Below are positions 27,281 to 39,097 of a DNA stretch of 64,000 nucleotides, piece by piece. Under the pieces are notes generated by a model. That model was not told where the DNA came from and did not search any database. It saw nothing but the letters and a program-made list of their open reading frames with translations. Each line of letters opens with the position of its first letter. The first letter of the stretch is position 1. The position numbers were made by a program, and so were the translations under genes. This stretch comes from Streptomyces buecherae (GTDB lineage: Bacteria; Actinomycetota; Actinomycetes; Streptomycetales; Streptomycetaceae), in the NCBI RefSeq assembly GCF_014295035.1, contig NZ_CP060404.1, forward strand, positions 3,188,501 to 3,252,500, read 5' to 3'.

Positions 27281-28488
27281 AGCGGGAACTCCGATGCGGG
27301 ACGGGGGTACAGCGGCCGGGCGCGAGTCTCCTCCTCGGCGGGCGCGGGCGCAGCCGGCGGCCCGCCCGGGCCACCGCTCGCGTCCGCGCCCGAGCGGCCC
27401 TCCTCGGTGGTGCCGGCGCCCGGCTCCGGGCGCGGCCCGGGGCCTGGGGCCGGCTCAGGCGCCGCACCGGCGCGCGGCGCGGAAGCGGCGTCGAGCGGCG
27501 CGCCGAGGGCCGCGCCGTCAGCCTCGCCCGACCCGGCGCCCGCGCCCGGGGTGGGCGGCGGGCCCACCGTCGGTGGCGGCCCCGGGGGGCGGTCGGGCAG
27601 CATGCCGGCGCCGGCGCGCAGCGCCTCGTACGCCGCCTCGGCGAACCGTCGCACCGCGGGGCTGTACCGGTCCCGGGGCCAGGCCGTGGAGGTGCGCCAG
27701 GTGAGCGGCGTGCCGGCGAGCGGGCGCCAGACCGCGCCGGGCTGGCCGGCGGCGCTGGGCAGCAGCGCGACGGCCGCGCCGGAGAGCACTAGGGCCTGGG
27801 CGAAGTCGCCGCCACGGGCCTCGTGCACGGCGGCCGGGGTGCAGCCGTGCCGGGCGGCGCGGGTCAGCGTCTCGTCGTACAGCGCCGGAGCCGTGGCGCG
27901 CGGGAAGAGGACCAGGTCGCGGCCGGTGAGGTCGGCGAGCGGGACCAGGGGCGCGGCGGCCAGCGGATCGTCCGCGCGCAGCAGCACGCCGAGCGGTTGG
28001 TGCAGCAGCGGTCCGAAGTCCAGCCCCTCGGCCGGGCACGGGTGGCGCACGATGCCGGCCTCCAGGGTGCCGACGGCCAGCTCGCGCACCTGCTGGATGG
28101 TGGTGAGTTCGCGCAGGTCGAGGGTGCTTCCCGGGGAGCGGTCCTGGTAGCCGGTGAGCAGCGCGGCGACGGTGGGCCCGCCGAGGTCGGGCGGTACGGC
28201 GGCGCGCAGCGTGCCGGTCGCGCCGTCGCGGACCCGGGCGACGACGGAGTCGAGCCGGTCGGCGGCGGCGAGCAGCGCGTCGGCCTCCGCGCGCACGAGC
28301 CGCCCGGCCGGGGTGAGGGACACGCCGCGGCTGCCCCGGTCGAAGAGGCGCACCCCCAACTCGCGCTCAAGGCGTTGGATGCGCTGCGACAGCGAGGGCT
28401 GGGCCAGCCGCAACCGCTCCGCGGCGCGGCCGAAGTGCTGCTCGTCGGCCACGGTGCGGAAGTAGCGCAGATGCCGCAGCAGGTCCAT
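27277..28488 (-). CDS. LysR-family transcriptional regulator with long C-terminal tail
   Basis: A 403-residue regulator. The winged helix is MDLLRHLRYFRTVADEQHFGRAAERLRLAQPSLSQRIQRLERELGVRLFDR (1-51). The inducer-binding domain spans about 90-300 and includes STLDLRELTTIQQVREL and a PLGVLLRADDPLA strand. Beyond residue 300 an extra 100-residue Pro/Ala/Gly-rich tail is unlike normal LysR proteins of about 300 residues. It is coupled to the serine hydrolase gene and divergent from the penicillin-binding protein gene. This arrangement resembles AmpR-type control, but the inducer is unknown. Confidence 0.88.
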   Translation of the reverse strand: MDLLRHLRYFRTVADEQHFGRAAERLRLAQPSLSQRIQRLERELGVRLFDRGSRGVSLTPAGRLVRAEADALLAAADRLDSVVARVRDGATGTLRAAVPPDLGGPTVAALLTGYQDRSPGSTLDLRELTTIQQVRELAVGTLEAGIVRHPCPAEGLDFGPLLHQPLGVLLRADDPLAAAPLVPLADLTGRDLVLFPRATAPALYDETLTRAARHGCTPAAVHEARGGDFAQALVLSGAAVALLPSAAGQPGAVWRPLAGTPLTWRTSTAWPRDRYSPAVRRFAEAAYEALRAGAGMLPDRPPGPPPTVGPPPTPGAGAGSGEADGAALGAPLDAASAPRAGAAPEPAPGPGPRPEPGAGTTEEGRSGADASGGPGGPPAAPAPAEEETRARPLYPRPASEFPL

Positions 28489-28499
28489 GAGCAGCAATG

Positions 28500-28515
28500 A
28501 TAGGCAGATGGCTAT
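28500..28515. promoter_or_regulatory. Possible LysR operator
   Basis: Inverted repeat ATAG-N8-CTAT, 12 bp upstream of the LysR start, in the 142-bp divergent gap towards the penicillin-binding protein gene. Its spacing differs by one base from the classical T-N11-A box. Confidence 0.35.
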
Positions 28516-28630
28516 GGCTTTCCTGGTGATAAGGGTCTTGGACTGGCGGGCCCCCGTTCTGTTCTGCTGCCGCTGAGGGCGCCGCGCTGGCGGCGCCGGC
28601 GCGAAGGCGGCGACACGAGGGGAGGCCGGG

Positions 28631-30280
28631 GTGCGGACGTACCGGGCGGGGCGGCGGAGACGGCGCGCGGGGGTGGCGGCGGCGATCGCCGCGGTGTTGG
28701 TGGCGGGCGGCGGCACGTGGGCGGTGGCCGAGTGGAACTCCGGAGACGGCGGCGGGGCCGCGGGCGGCGCGCGGGAGGCGGACCCCCGCGCGCTGCGCAC
28801 CGCGCGGGCCTTCCTCGACCACTGGGCGGCGGGCGACCTGACGAAGGCCGCGGCGCTCACCGACGCGCCGGAGCGGGCCGAGACGACGCTGCGGAACTTC
28901 ACGGCGGGCCTGGACATCGAGCGCCCGTCCTTCGTGGCCAAGCGGGCCACGGCCGACGGCGACGACGGGGCCAGCGTGCCCTTCGCGGCCAAGCTGCCGA
29001 TCAGCGGGCTCGGCACCTGGCAGTACCGCTCGGCGCTGCCGCTGGTCCGCGCGGACGGGGGCGCGGGCGGCAAGGGCGACCGGGACGGTGGGGGCGCGGC
29101 CGGCTGGCGGGTGCGCTGGGAACTCGGACTGGTCCACCCCAAGCTGACCGACGAGGCGAAGTTCCGCCTGGTGCGCGAGGAGGGCACGGCCAACGTGCTC
29201 GACCGCGACGGCGGCAAGCTGTCCGGCACCGACCACCCGTCCGTAGCCCAGGCGCTGGGCGTCGGCGGCGGCACGCCGCGCGGCGCGGTGCAGCTCATCG
29301 ACCGCGACACCGACGAGGTACGGGGCACCGAGGCCCGGTTCGGCGGGCCGACGAGCGCGCGCGGGCCGGTCCGTACGACGATCGACCCGGCCGTGCAGCG
29401 CGCCGCGGAACGTGCGCTGGAGCGGCACGCGAAGGGCCGCAACGCGGGCCTGGTGGCGCTGCGCATCGCCGACGGCGAGGTGGTCGCGGTGGCCAACACG
29501 CCCGCCGGCGGCTTCAACCGCGCCTTCCTCGGCACGTACGCGCCCGGCTCGACCATGAAGGTGATCACCTCGGCGGCGCTGCTGACCAAGGGGGCGGTGG
29601 CGCCGAACGACGTCGTGGACTGCCCGAAGTACCTGACGGTCGGCAAGCAGTTCCACAACGTGGAGACGTCCGAGATCCGTGGGGCCACCTTCCGCGAGGA
29701 CTTCATCCACTCGTGCAACACGGCCTTCGTGAGCCTGCGGGACAAGCTCGGGGACCGGGAGCTGACGGAGTTCTCGTCCACGTACTTCGGCATCGGCCAG
29801 GAGTGGTTCACCGGCGCGCCGTCCTTCGACGGCGAGGTGCCGGTGCCCGGGGACGAGACGGAGAAGTCGGCCGCGCTGTTCGGGCAGGGCAAGCTGCGGG
29901 CGAACCCGCTGGTGATGGCCTCGGCGACGGCCACCGCCGCCTCCGGGACGTTCCGGATGCCGCTGCTGGTGCGCGAGGGCGGCACCGCGCGCGAGGGCGA
30001 GGGCCCGCGCACCGAGGAGCTGCCGTCCGACGTGGTGCGCACGCTGCGCTCCCTGATGCGGGACACGGTGACCGACGGGACGGCGAAGGTGCTGGCCGAC
30101 CTGCCCGGCGAGGTCGGGGCCAAGACGGGGACAGCCGAGGTCACCGAGGAGGGCCCGAACAACGGCTGGCTGGTCGCCTACGACGACGAGATCGCCATCG
30201 CCTGCGTCGTTGAGGGCGCCCAGCACGGCTCGGACTCGGCGGGCCCGGTGATCCACGACGTGCTGGCGGCGACGGACTAG
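28631..30280 (+). CDS. Class B penicillin-binding protein (transpeptidase) with NTF2-like N-domain
   Basis: The 549-residue protein has one N-terminal membrane anchor (GVAAAIAAVLVAGGGTWAVAEW). An NTF2-like MecA_N-type domain follows (about 50-180) and then the transpeptidase domain. Catalytic boxes are STMK (Ser near residue 307), SCN (near 361) and KTG (near 497). It would cross-link peptidoglycan outside the membrane. The size and the absence of a PASTA domain fit the accessory PbpA-like class. GTG follows GGGGAGG. It is divergent from the LysR-hydrolase operon, so the three genes may respond together to cell-wall stress or beta-lactams. Confidence 0.92.
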   Translation: MRTYRAGRRRRRAGVAAAIAAVLVAGGGTWAVAEWNSGDGGGAAGGAREADPRALRTARAFLDHWAAGDLTKAAALTDAPERAETTLRNFTAGLDIERPSFVAKRATADGDDGASVPFAAKLPISGLGTWQYRSALPLVRADGGAGGKGDRDGGGAAGWRVRWELGLVHPKLTDEAKFRLVREEGTANVLDRDGGKLSGTDHPSVAQALGVGGGTPRGAVQLIDRDTDEVRGTEARFGGPTSARGPVRTTIDPAVQRAAERALERHAKGRNAGLVALRIADGEVVAVANTPAGGFNRAFLGTYAPGSTMKVITSAALLTKGAVAPNDVVDCPKYLTVGKQFHNVETSEIRGATFREDFIHSCNTAFVSLRDKLGDRELTEFSSTYFGIGQEWFTGAPSFDGEVPVPGDETEKSAALFGQGKLRANPLVMASATATAASGTFRMPLLVREGGTAREGEGPRTEELPSDVVRTLRSLMRDTVTDGTAKVLADLPGEVGAKTGTAEVTEEGPNNGWLVAYDDEIAIACVVEGAQHGSDSAGPVIHDVLAATD

Positions 30281-30288
30281 CCCGCGAG

Positions 30289-30328
30289 GGCCGGGCCCGC
30301 CGGGCGGGTCTGCCGGGCGGGCCCGGCC
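30289..30328 (+). terminator. Terminator after the penicillin-binding protein gene
   Basis: Perfect 13-bp arms, GGCCGGGCCCGCC and its complement, around a 14-nt loop, 8 nt past the stop. Confidence 0.8.
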
Positions 30329-30415
30329 GTGGGATACCGGGGCCCGGCCGGGCGGGTTCGGCCGGTCGCGAGGTGCGGCCAGGCACGGGCTCGACCAGGC
30401 ACGGAACCCGCCGAA

Positions 30416-30444
30416 TTGGTGAGCCGTGGGCCGCCGGGTAGCAT
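30416..30444 (+). promoter_or_regulatory. Vegetative promoter of rplY
   Basis: TTGGTG, 17 bp, TAGCAT: a good HrdB-type promoter. It leaves a leader of about 120 nt before rplY, a length that could allow folding of the mRNA. Confidence 0.7.
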
Positions 30445-30572
30445 GGGTGAGTTGCTCGGCGAGGGAGGCCCTGTTCCGTACAGGCCCATCCGTTATCGAC
30501 GCGCTCTTCGTAGCAGGTCTGTCGTAGGCCGAGTAACGGCTTCCAGATCCCTTTTCTACGAGGAGTGCAGCA

Positions 30573-31160
30573 ATGGCTGAGGTCAAGGTTCCCGTACAGC
30601 TCCGCACCGAGTTCGGCAAGGGCGCCGCCCGCCGTCTCCGCCGCACCGAGCAGGTCCCCGGTGTCATCTACGGCCACGGCGCCGACCCGGTGCACGTCGC
30701 GCTGCCGGGCCACGAGCTGATGATGGCGCTCAAGACCCCGAACGTGCTCATCGCGCTCGACCTGAACGGCAAGAAGGAGCTGGTCATCCCCAAGGCGGTG
30801 CAGCGTGAGGCCATCCGTGGCTTCCTGGTCCACGTGGACCTGCTGACCGTCAAGAGCGGCGAGAAGGTCACCGTCGACATCCCGATCCACACCGAGGGCG
30901 ACCTCGCGCCGGGCAGCAACCTGCTGGAGCACCTGCTCAACTCGCTGCCCGTCGAGACCGAGGCCACCCACATCCCGGAGTCGGTCACCGTCTCCGTCGC
31001 GGGCCTGGAGTCCGGCCACTCCGTGCTGGCCAAGGACATCACCCTGCCCGCCGGCACCACGCTGGCCGTCGACGAGGACACCGTCGTGCTCCAGGTCGTC
31101 GCCGCCCAGGCCGAGGCCCCGGCCGAGTCCGAGGGCGAGGGCGAGGGCTCCGAGGGCTGA
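30573..31160 (+). CDS. rplY: 50S ribosomal protein L25 / general stress protein Ctc
   Basis: The 195-residue long form (Ctc/TL5 type) binds 5S rRNA. The N-terminal L25 domain (AEVKVPVQLRTEFGKGAARRLRR ... VPGVIYGHG) is followed by the TL5 C-terminal beta domain (VTVDIPIHTEGDLAPGSNLLEHLLNSLPVE). A Glu/Ala/Gly-rich acidic tail ends it. GAGGAG lies 7 nt before the ATG. It is followed by pth, its usual neighbour, 217 bp on. Confidence 0.96.
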   Translation: MAEVKVPVQLRTEFGKGAARRLRRTEQVPGVIYGHGADPVHVALPGHELMMALKTPNVLIALDLNGKKELVIPKAVQREAIRGFLVHVDLLTVKSGEKVTVDIPIHTEGDLAPGSNLLEHLLNSLPVETEATHIPESVTVSVAGLESGHSVLAKDITLPAGTTLAVDEDTVVLQVVAAQAEAPAESEGEGEGSEG

Positions 31161-31377
31161 GCCCAGGAGCCACCCCGACACCCCCGCGGTGTCACCCCGC
31201 ACCACACCGCCGCCGCCGTTCCGCCCCGCACCCCGGGTCGGGCCGGCGGCGCGCGGCGTCCGGGGCCCGCGCGGTCAGCGGGCCGCCCGGCCCGCTACGG
31301 TCTAACGCGCCCGCCACCCGCGCGGCGCCCCGCACCCCAGCCGCCCCACCTCACCCCACGCACCGGAGAGCACGCAG

Positions 31378-31968
31378 ATGAGTGACACAGACGGCCCCTG
31401 GCTCGTGGTGGGCCTGGGCAACCCGGGCCCCGAGTACGCGGCCAACCGGCACAACGTGGGCTTCATGGTGGCCGACCTGCTCGCGGAGCGGATGGGCGGC
31501 CGGTTCAAGGCGCACAAGGCCCGGGCCCAGGTCGTGGAGGGACGCGTCGGCCCGCCGGGCCCGGCGAACCGCCGCGTGGTGCTGGCCAAGCCGATGTCGT
31601 ACATGAACCTCTCGGGCGGCCCGACGGCCGCGCTCAGCGACTTCTACAAGGTGCCCGCCGCGCGGATCATCGCCGTCCACGACGAGTTGGACATCGACTA
31701 CGGGGCGCTGCGGCTCAAGTGCGGCGGCGGCGACAACGGGCACAACGGGCTCAAGTCCCTCACCAAGTCGTTCGGCCCCGACTACTTCCGGGTCCGCTTC
31801 GGCATCGGCCGCCCGCCGGGCCGGATGGACGTGGCGGCGTTCGTGCTCAAGGACTTCTCGTCCACCGAGCGCAAGGAGTTGGACTACTTCGTGGACCGCG
31901 CGGCCGACGCGGTGGAGGCGCTGATCCTCGAAGGGCTGGAGCGCGCGCAGAGCACGTACAACTCGTGA
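31378..31968 (+). CDS. pth: Peptidyl-tRNA hydrolase
   Basis: It releases tRNA from peptidyl-tRNAs dropped by the ribosome. The 196-residue enzyme has the substrate loop [20 protein letters not shown] (with the catalytic His), [21 protein letters not shown] (catalytic Asp) and [18 protein letters not shown] precedes the ATG. A TACGGT word near 31296 could be its own -10. Confidence 0.96.
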   Translation: MSDTDGPWLVVGLGNPGPEYAANRHNVGFMVADLLAERMGGRFKAHKARAQVVEGRVGPPGPANRRVVLAKPMSYMNLSGGPTAALSDFYKVPAARIIAVHDELDIDYGALRLKCGGGDNGHNGLKSLTKSFGPDYFRVRFGIGRPPGRMDVAAFVLKDFSSTERKELDYFVDRAADAVEALILEGLERAQSTYNS

Positions 31969-32125
31969 CGTAGCGCCGGCCACCACCGCCTGCCGGGCCG
32001 GCGCACGCCCGTGACCTCGGGCCGAGCCCACCGGGCGGGGGCATAGCGGACATGTGGCCACCGTTGCTACCGAGACGTAACCCGCGCCTTGACGCGGCCG
32101 GCCCGCAGGCCCAAGGATCGCCGCC

Positions 32126-32800
32126 ATGGTGCCGACCGGAACGAACTCCGAGCGCACGGCGCACGGCGCGACCCCCGCTTCCGCCCGCGCCCCCGCGTCG
32201 GGCCGCGTCCCCGCCCAACGGGGCGCACCCGCCGCCGAGCCGAGGCCCGTTTCCGCGCCGGAGCACGCGCCGGCCGGACCCCGGTCGCGCCCCACTCGCC
32301 CGCGCCCCGCGCGCCGTGGCCGGTTGCGCCGGGCCGGCGAGAGCGCGTACGGGCTGCTGCTGCTCGGCCGGCACGTGGTGATGGCCCTGGTCGTGCTGGT
32401 GGTGCTGGCGGCCGGGGTGTGGACGTCGTGGGGCACGGCCCAGCACGCGATGCTCACCAAGGGCAAGGAGCGGGGCACGCTCACGGTCGCCGCCTGCCAC
32501 GACGACTGGTGCACGGGCCCCTTCACGGCGGGCGCCGCGGGCGCGGACCACCCGAAGGTACGCATCGACGCCACCGTCACCGACGGCGAGGGCCAGCGCA
32601 TCCCGGTGGTCCTCAAACCCGGCACCCACGACGCGGTCCGCACCGGCCTCCCCGGCCTCCTCCACGCCTGGGTCCCCCTGGGCGGCGCCCTCCTCCTCGC
32701 CTCCGTCCTCCTCGCCGGCGCCCTCCGCCTCCACCACTCGGCCTGGGCGCTGGGGCTTGCGGGGGTGGGGGTGCTGGGGGCGGCGTTCGTGGTGTTGTGA
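32126..32800 (+). CDS. Membrane protein of unknown function
   Basis: The 224-residue protein has a disordered Ala/Pro/Arg-rich N-terminal 75 residues. A first membrane helix follows (VVMALVVLVVLAAGVWTSW). An external loop holds two Cys (ACHDDWCTGPF) that could form a disulphide. Two further helices (LLHAWVPLGGALLLASVLLAGAL and ALGLAGVGVLGAAFVVL) end the protein. AAGGA lies 8 nt before the ATG. The layout is common among streptomycete hypothetical membrane proteins; no function can be given. Confidence 0.75.
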   Translation: MVPTGTNSERTAHGATPASARAPASGRVPAQRGAPAAEPRPVSAPEHAPAGPRSRPTRPRPARRGRLRRAGESAYGLLLLGRHVVMALVVLVVLAAGVWTSWGTAQHAMLTKGKERGTLTVAACHDDWCTGPFTAGAAGADHPKVRIDATVTDGEGQRIPVVLKPGTHDAVRTGLPGLLHAWVPLGGALLLASVLLAGALRLHHSAWALGLAGVGVLGAAFVVL

Positions 32801-32893
32801 GGGCGGGGCCGGCTGCGGAGAGGCCACGCCCGCAGCGCCCATAGATGGCGGAATACCCGCACAACCCCTCGCGCGCGGTGCCATAGTCCCGGC

Positions 32894-34075
32894 ATGATCC
32901 GCACCCTTTTCCGGCGAAGACGCCCGTGGGGCGCCGCCGCGTTAGTACTCACCGTCGCCGCCGTCCCGCTCACGGCCCAGACGTTCAAGAAGTCCGACAA
33001 CGCGCCCCGTGCCGCCGCCTGCACCACCTCCACCCCCTTCGTCTCGGGGACCGCCGGCTACCACACCTTCCGCATTCCCGCGCTGGTCCGCGCCGACGGC
33101 GCCCTGGTCGCCTTCGCCGAAGCGCGCCGTACCAGCGCCGCGGACCACGGGGACATCGAGGTGGTCAGTCGGCGCTCGACCGACGGTGGGTGTCGCTGGG
33201 GGCCGCTCGCCCGGGTCTCGGACAACGGGCGGAACGTGGCCGGCAACCCCGCCCCCGTCGTCGACCCGGCCAGCGGGGACATCGTCCTCCTCACCACCCG
33301 GCAGTCGGGCTCGGTGACCCAGCCGGAGATCGAGGCGGGCCGCGTGTCGCCCGGTGACGGCCGGCGCGTGTACGTGCAGCGCAGCGCCGACGCGGGGGCG
33401 ACCTGGTCCCGGGCCACGGAGATCACCCGGAGCGTGAAGCCGGCCGGGTGGCGCTGGTACGCGACCGGCCCGGGGCACGGCATCGCCCTCACGCGGCGGC
33501 ACCCGGGGCGGCTCGTGGTGGCCGCCAACCACACCACGGCGCGCGGCTCCGGCGCCCACCTGCTCTACAGCGACGACCACGGCCGGAGCTGGCGCGTCGG
33601 CGCCCTCGACCACCACACGGACGGCCGGCTGCGGCCGGACGAGAACGCCGTCGCCGAACTGCCCGACGGCCGGCTCTACGTCAACGCCCGCGACCAGGGC
33701 GGCAGCCATCCCGCGACCCGGCTCGACACGTACAGCGCCGACGGCGGCACGCGCTTCACCGCGCCCTTCCAGCCGCGCCCGAAGCTGGTGGCGCCCGTCG
33801 TCAAGGGCGCACTGTCGCACGCCGACGACGCCGCCTGCCCGGCCCTGCTCTTCTCCGCGCCCGAACACCCCCGCGAGCGCCGTCATCTGACGGTCCGGCG
33901 CAGTACGGACGCCGGCCGCACCTGGGCGCGCGAGGCCGTGGTCGCCGCCGGGCCCGCCGCGTACTCCGATCTCGCCCCGACCGGGCGAAACGGGGTCGCG
34001 GTGCTGTACGAGACCGGCGCCACCAGGTCCACCGAGCGGATCGAGTTGCGCCGCCTCACCCTGACGTGCCGCTGA
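32894..34075 (+). CDS. Secreted exo-alpha-sialidase
   Basis: The 393-residue glycoside hydrolase is of the GH33 type. A basic n-region and hydrophobic core (RRRRPWGAAALVLTVAAVPLTA) give a signal peptide. The catalytic propeller shows the FRIP motif early (YHTFRIPALV), and Asp-boxes recur as RSADAGATW, YSDDHGRSW, YSADGGTRF and RSTDAGRTW. Arg residues of the triad are plausible at FRIP, in AEARR and in the late KGALSH region. No carbohydrate-binding module is attached. There is no Shine-Dalgarno; CATAGT 6 nt before the ATG may be a leaderless -10. It would free sialic acid outside the cell; no uptake genes are near. Confidence 0.9.
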   Translation: MIRTLFRRRRPWGAAALVLTVAAVPLTAQTFKKSDNAPRAAACTTSTPFVSGTAGYHTFRIPALVRADGALVAFAEARRTSAADHGDIEVVSRRSTDGGCRWGPLARVSDNGRNVAGNPAPVVDPASGDIVLLTTRQSGSVTQPEIEAGRVSPGDGRRVYVQRSADAGATWSRATEITRSVKPAGWRWYATGPGHGIALTRRHPGRLVVAANHTTARGSGAHLLYSDDHGRSWRVGALDHHTDGRLRPDENAVAELPDGRLYVNARDQGGSHPATRLDTYSADGGTRFTAPFQPRPKLVAPVVKGALSHADDAACPALLFSAPEHPRERRHLTVRRSTDAGRTWAREAVVAAGPAAYSDLAPTGRNGVAVLYETGATRSTERIELRRLTLTCR

Positions 34076-34163
34076 GGCGCGCGGGTCGCGAAGTACGCCG
34101 GGGCGTCGGGGCACGGCGCGTCGGGGCCACGGAGCGGCAGGACCGGACGCGGGCCGGACGCGG

Positions 34164-34196
34164 ACCGGGCCGGCCCCCGAGGGGAGCCGGCCCGGT
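34164..34196. terminator. Hairpin between sialidase and ppc (convergent)
   Basis: Perfect arms ACCGGGCCGGC and GCCGGCCCGGT, with extra CCCC/GGGG pairing inside. It is 33 nt past the ppc stop and can also serve the sialidase gene. Confidence 0.75.
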
Positions 34197-34228
34197 TCGG
34201 CTGTCGTACGCGTGTCGTACGCGCGCGC

Positions 34229-37054
<2,826 letters not shown>

Positions 37055-37200
37055 AGGTGCGGCTCCTCGCGAGTACGAGCACTTTGGGCGATTTTGCGGA
37101 CCGCGCTGTCCGACCGCACCAGGATAGGACCCCTGGTCGCGGGCGCCGCATCGCCCGTTGTCCACAGCCCCCTTGTCCTAAGTCGCGGCCCTGCCATACT

Positions 37201-37221
37201 TACGTAGCCGTAGGTTACGTA
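37201..37221. promoter_or_regulatory. TetR-type operator candidate
   Basis: A 21-bp inverted repeat, arms TACGTAGCC and GGTTACGTA around GTA (8 of 9 pairs), 35 bp before the desaturase start. It likely binds the TetR protein encoded in the same operon. Confidence 0.65.
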
Positions 37222-37256
37222 TGCGTAGCCGTTTCCCGACCCCCCTGAGGGAACCC

Positions 37257-38258
37257 ATGACTGCAAGCCCCGACGTGATCGACGACGTGCCAAAAACCCC
37301 GGAATCCTCTCTTCCGACCGCGACGCTGGGCGGTGACAGCAAGGGTTCGATCGAGCAGATCACCCTGGTGGTGTTCATCGTCGTCCCCTTCGTCGCCCTG
37401 CTGGCGGCGATCCCGCTGGTCTGGGGTTGGGGGGTCAGTTGGCTGGATCTCGGACTGCTGGTCGCGATGTATTACATCGGTTGCCACGGCATCACCATCG
37501 GGTTCCACCGGTATTTCACGCACGGTTCATTCAAGGCGAAGCGGCCCCTGCGGATCGCCCTGGCGATCGCCGGCTCGCTGGCCGTCGAGGGCCCGCTGGT
37601 CCGCTGGGTCGCCGACCACCGCAAGCACCACAAGTTCTCCGACGCCGAGGGCGACCCGCACTCGCCGTGGCGGTACGGAGAGAGTGTCCCGGCACTCATG
37701 AAGGGCCTGTGGTGGGCGCACATCGGCTGGATGTTCAACGAGGAGCAGACCCCGCAGCACAAGTACGCGCCGGACCTGATCAGGGACCCGGCGCTGCGCC
37801 GCATCTCCCGCCAGTTCGTGCTGTGGACGCTCGTCTCGCTGAGCCTGCCGCCGCTCGTCGGCGGCCTGGTGACCTGGTCCTGGCAGGGCGCGCTGACGGC
37901 CTTCTTCTGGGGCTCGCTGGTGCGGGTCGCGTTGCTGCACCACGTGACGTGGTCGATCAACTCCATCTGCCACGCGGTGGGCAAGCGCCCCTTCAAGTCC
38001 CGCGACCGCTCGGGCAACGTGTGGTGGCTGGCGGTGCTCTCCTGCGGCGAGTCCTGGCACAACCTGCACCACGCGGACCCGACGAGCGCCCGGCACGGCG
38101 TGCTGCGGGGCCAGATCGACTCCAGCGCCCGCATCATCCGCTGGTTCGAGAAGGCCGGCTGGGCCTATGACGTGCGCTGGCCCACCGAGAACCGGCTCGA
38201 CGCCCGCCGCACGGACGCCACCGCCGATCGGGTGAGGGAAACCGCCGGCGCGGCATGA
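37257..38258 (+). CDS. Membrane acyl-CoA/acyl-lipid desaturase
   Basis: The 333-residue di-iron desaturase has its three histidine boxes: HRYFTH (84-89), HRKHH (121-125) and HNLHH (about 272). Four membrane helices surround them (for example ITLVVFIVVPFVALLAAIPLVW). Delta-9-type relatives introduce a double bond into stearoyl or palmitoyl chains and so set membrane fluidity. ATG with GAGGGA 5 nt upstream is preferred over the ATG 36 bp earlier, which would place the operator inside the gene. Its TGA overlaps the ATG of the TetR gene. Confidence 0.93.
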   Translation: MTASPDVIDDVPKTPESSLPTATLGGDSKGSIEQITLVVFIVVPFVALLAAIPLVWGWGVSWLDLGLLVAMYYIGCHGITIGFHRYFTHGSFKAKRPLRIALAIAGSLAVEGPLVRWVADHRKHHKFSDAEGDPHSPWRYGESVPALMKGLWWAHIGWMFNEEQTPQHKYAPDLIRDPALRRISRQFVLWTLVSLSLPPLVGGLVTWSWQGALTAFFWGSLVRVALLHHVTWSINSICHAVGKRPFKSRDRSGNVWWLAVLSCGESWHNLHHADPTSARHGVLRGQIDSSARIIRWFEKAGWAYDVRWPTENRLDARRTDATADRVRETAGAA

Positions 38259-38947
38259 TGGAGGACGTGGCGATCGACAGCAGTACCAGTAGCAGCAAGA
38301 GCCGGTCCGCGAGCGCGGGAGGCCGGCGGGCGCGGCGCGTCCGCATGACGGGCAAGGAGCGCCGCGAGCAACTGCTGGACATCGGTCGCACGCTCTTCGC
38401 CGAACGCGGCTTCGAGGGCACCTCGGTGGAGGAGATCGCGGCCAAGGCCGGGGTCTCCAAGCCGGTGGTCTACGAGCACTTCGGCGGCAAGGAAGGGCTG
38501 TACGCCGTCGTCGTGGACCGCGAGATGCGCCAACTCCTCGACATGGTGACCAGCGCCCTGACCGCCGGGCACCCCCGCGAACTCCTGGAGCAGGCGGCCT
38601 TCGCCCTGCTCGACTACATCGACCAGTACACCGACGGCTTCCGCATCCTGGTGCGCGACTCGCCCGTGGCGCAGTCGACGGGCACCTTCGCCTCGCTGAT
38701 CAGCGACATCGCCACCCAGGTCGAGGACATCCTGGGCCTGGAGTTCAAGGCCCGCGGCTTCGACGCCAAGCTGGCCCCGCTGTACGCCCAGGCCCTGGTC
38801 GGCATGGTGGCCCTCACCGGCCAGTGGTGGCTGGACGTCCGCAGGCCCAAGAAGGCCGAGGTCGCCGCCCACCTGGTGAACCTGGCCTGGCACGGCCTCG
38901 ACGGCCTGGAGCCCAAACCCCGCCTGATAGGCCACCGCAAGAACTGA
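38255..38947 (+). CDS. TetR-family regulator of the desaturase operon
   Basis: The 230-residue protein has a 25-residue Ser/Arg-rich leader. The TetR helix-turn-helix follows (RREQLLDIGRTLFAERGFEGTSVEEIAAKAGVSKPVVYEHFGGKEGLY, about 36-83), then a ligand domain with FALLDYIDQYTDGFRILVRDSP. It is coupled to the desaturase by an ATGA overlap. By position it should repress the operon through the 37201-37221 palindrome; a fatty acyl-CoA ligand is a reasonable guess but cannot be seen in the sequence. Confidence 0.93.
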   Translation: MMEDVAIDSSTSSSKSRSASAGGRRARRVRMTGKERREQLLDIGRTLFAERGFEGTSVEEIAAKAGVSKPVVYEHFGGKEGLYAVVVDREMRQLLDMVTSALTAGHPRELLEQAAFALLDYIDQYTDGFRILVRDSPVAQSTGTFASLISDIATQVEDILGLEFKARGFDAKLAPLYAQALVGMVALTGQWWLDVRRPKKAEVAAHLVNLAWHGLDGLEPKPRLIGHRKN

Positions 38948-38967
38948 GCCCCACCTCGCTGGCCCCG

Positions 38968-39013
38968 GCCCCGCTCCCCCGCGTCGCGTACGACCGGGGG
39001 GGGCGGGGCTTTC
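38968..39013 (+). terminator. Terminator of the desaturase-TetR operon
   Basis: 13-bp arms GCCCCGCTCCCCC and GGGGGGGCGGGGC with one G-U pair, then CTTTCG. Confidence 0.75.
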
Positions 39014-39097
39014 GCGTGCTGGGGTCGACCGCTGAAACGGATTGCCTGTCGGGGCCGGCGGCTAGGCTGCGGGGCGCCGAGGAGAAAGGGGCGGGCC

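Noticed and set aside
30445..30572. Riboswitch in the rplY leader
   Set aside because: The leader of about 120 nt is long, but I recognise no known riboswitch core in it.
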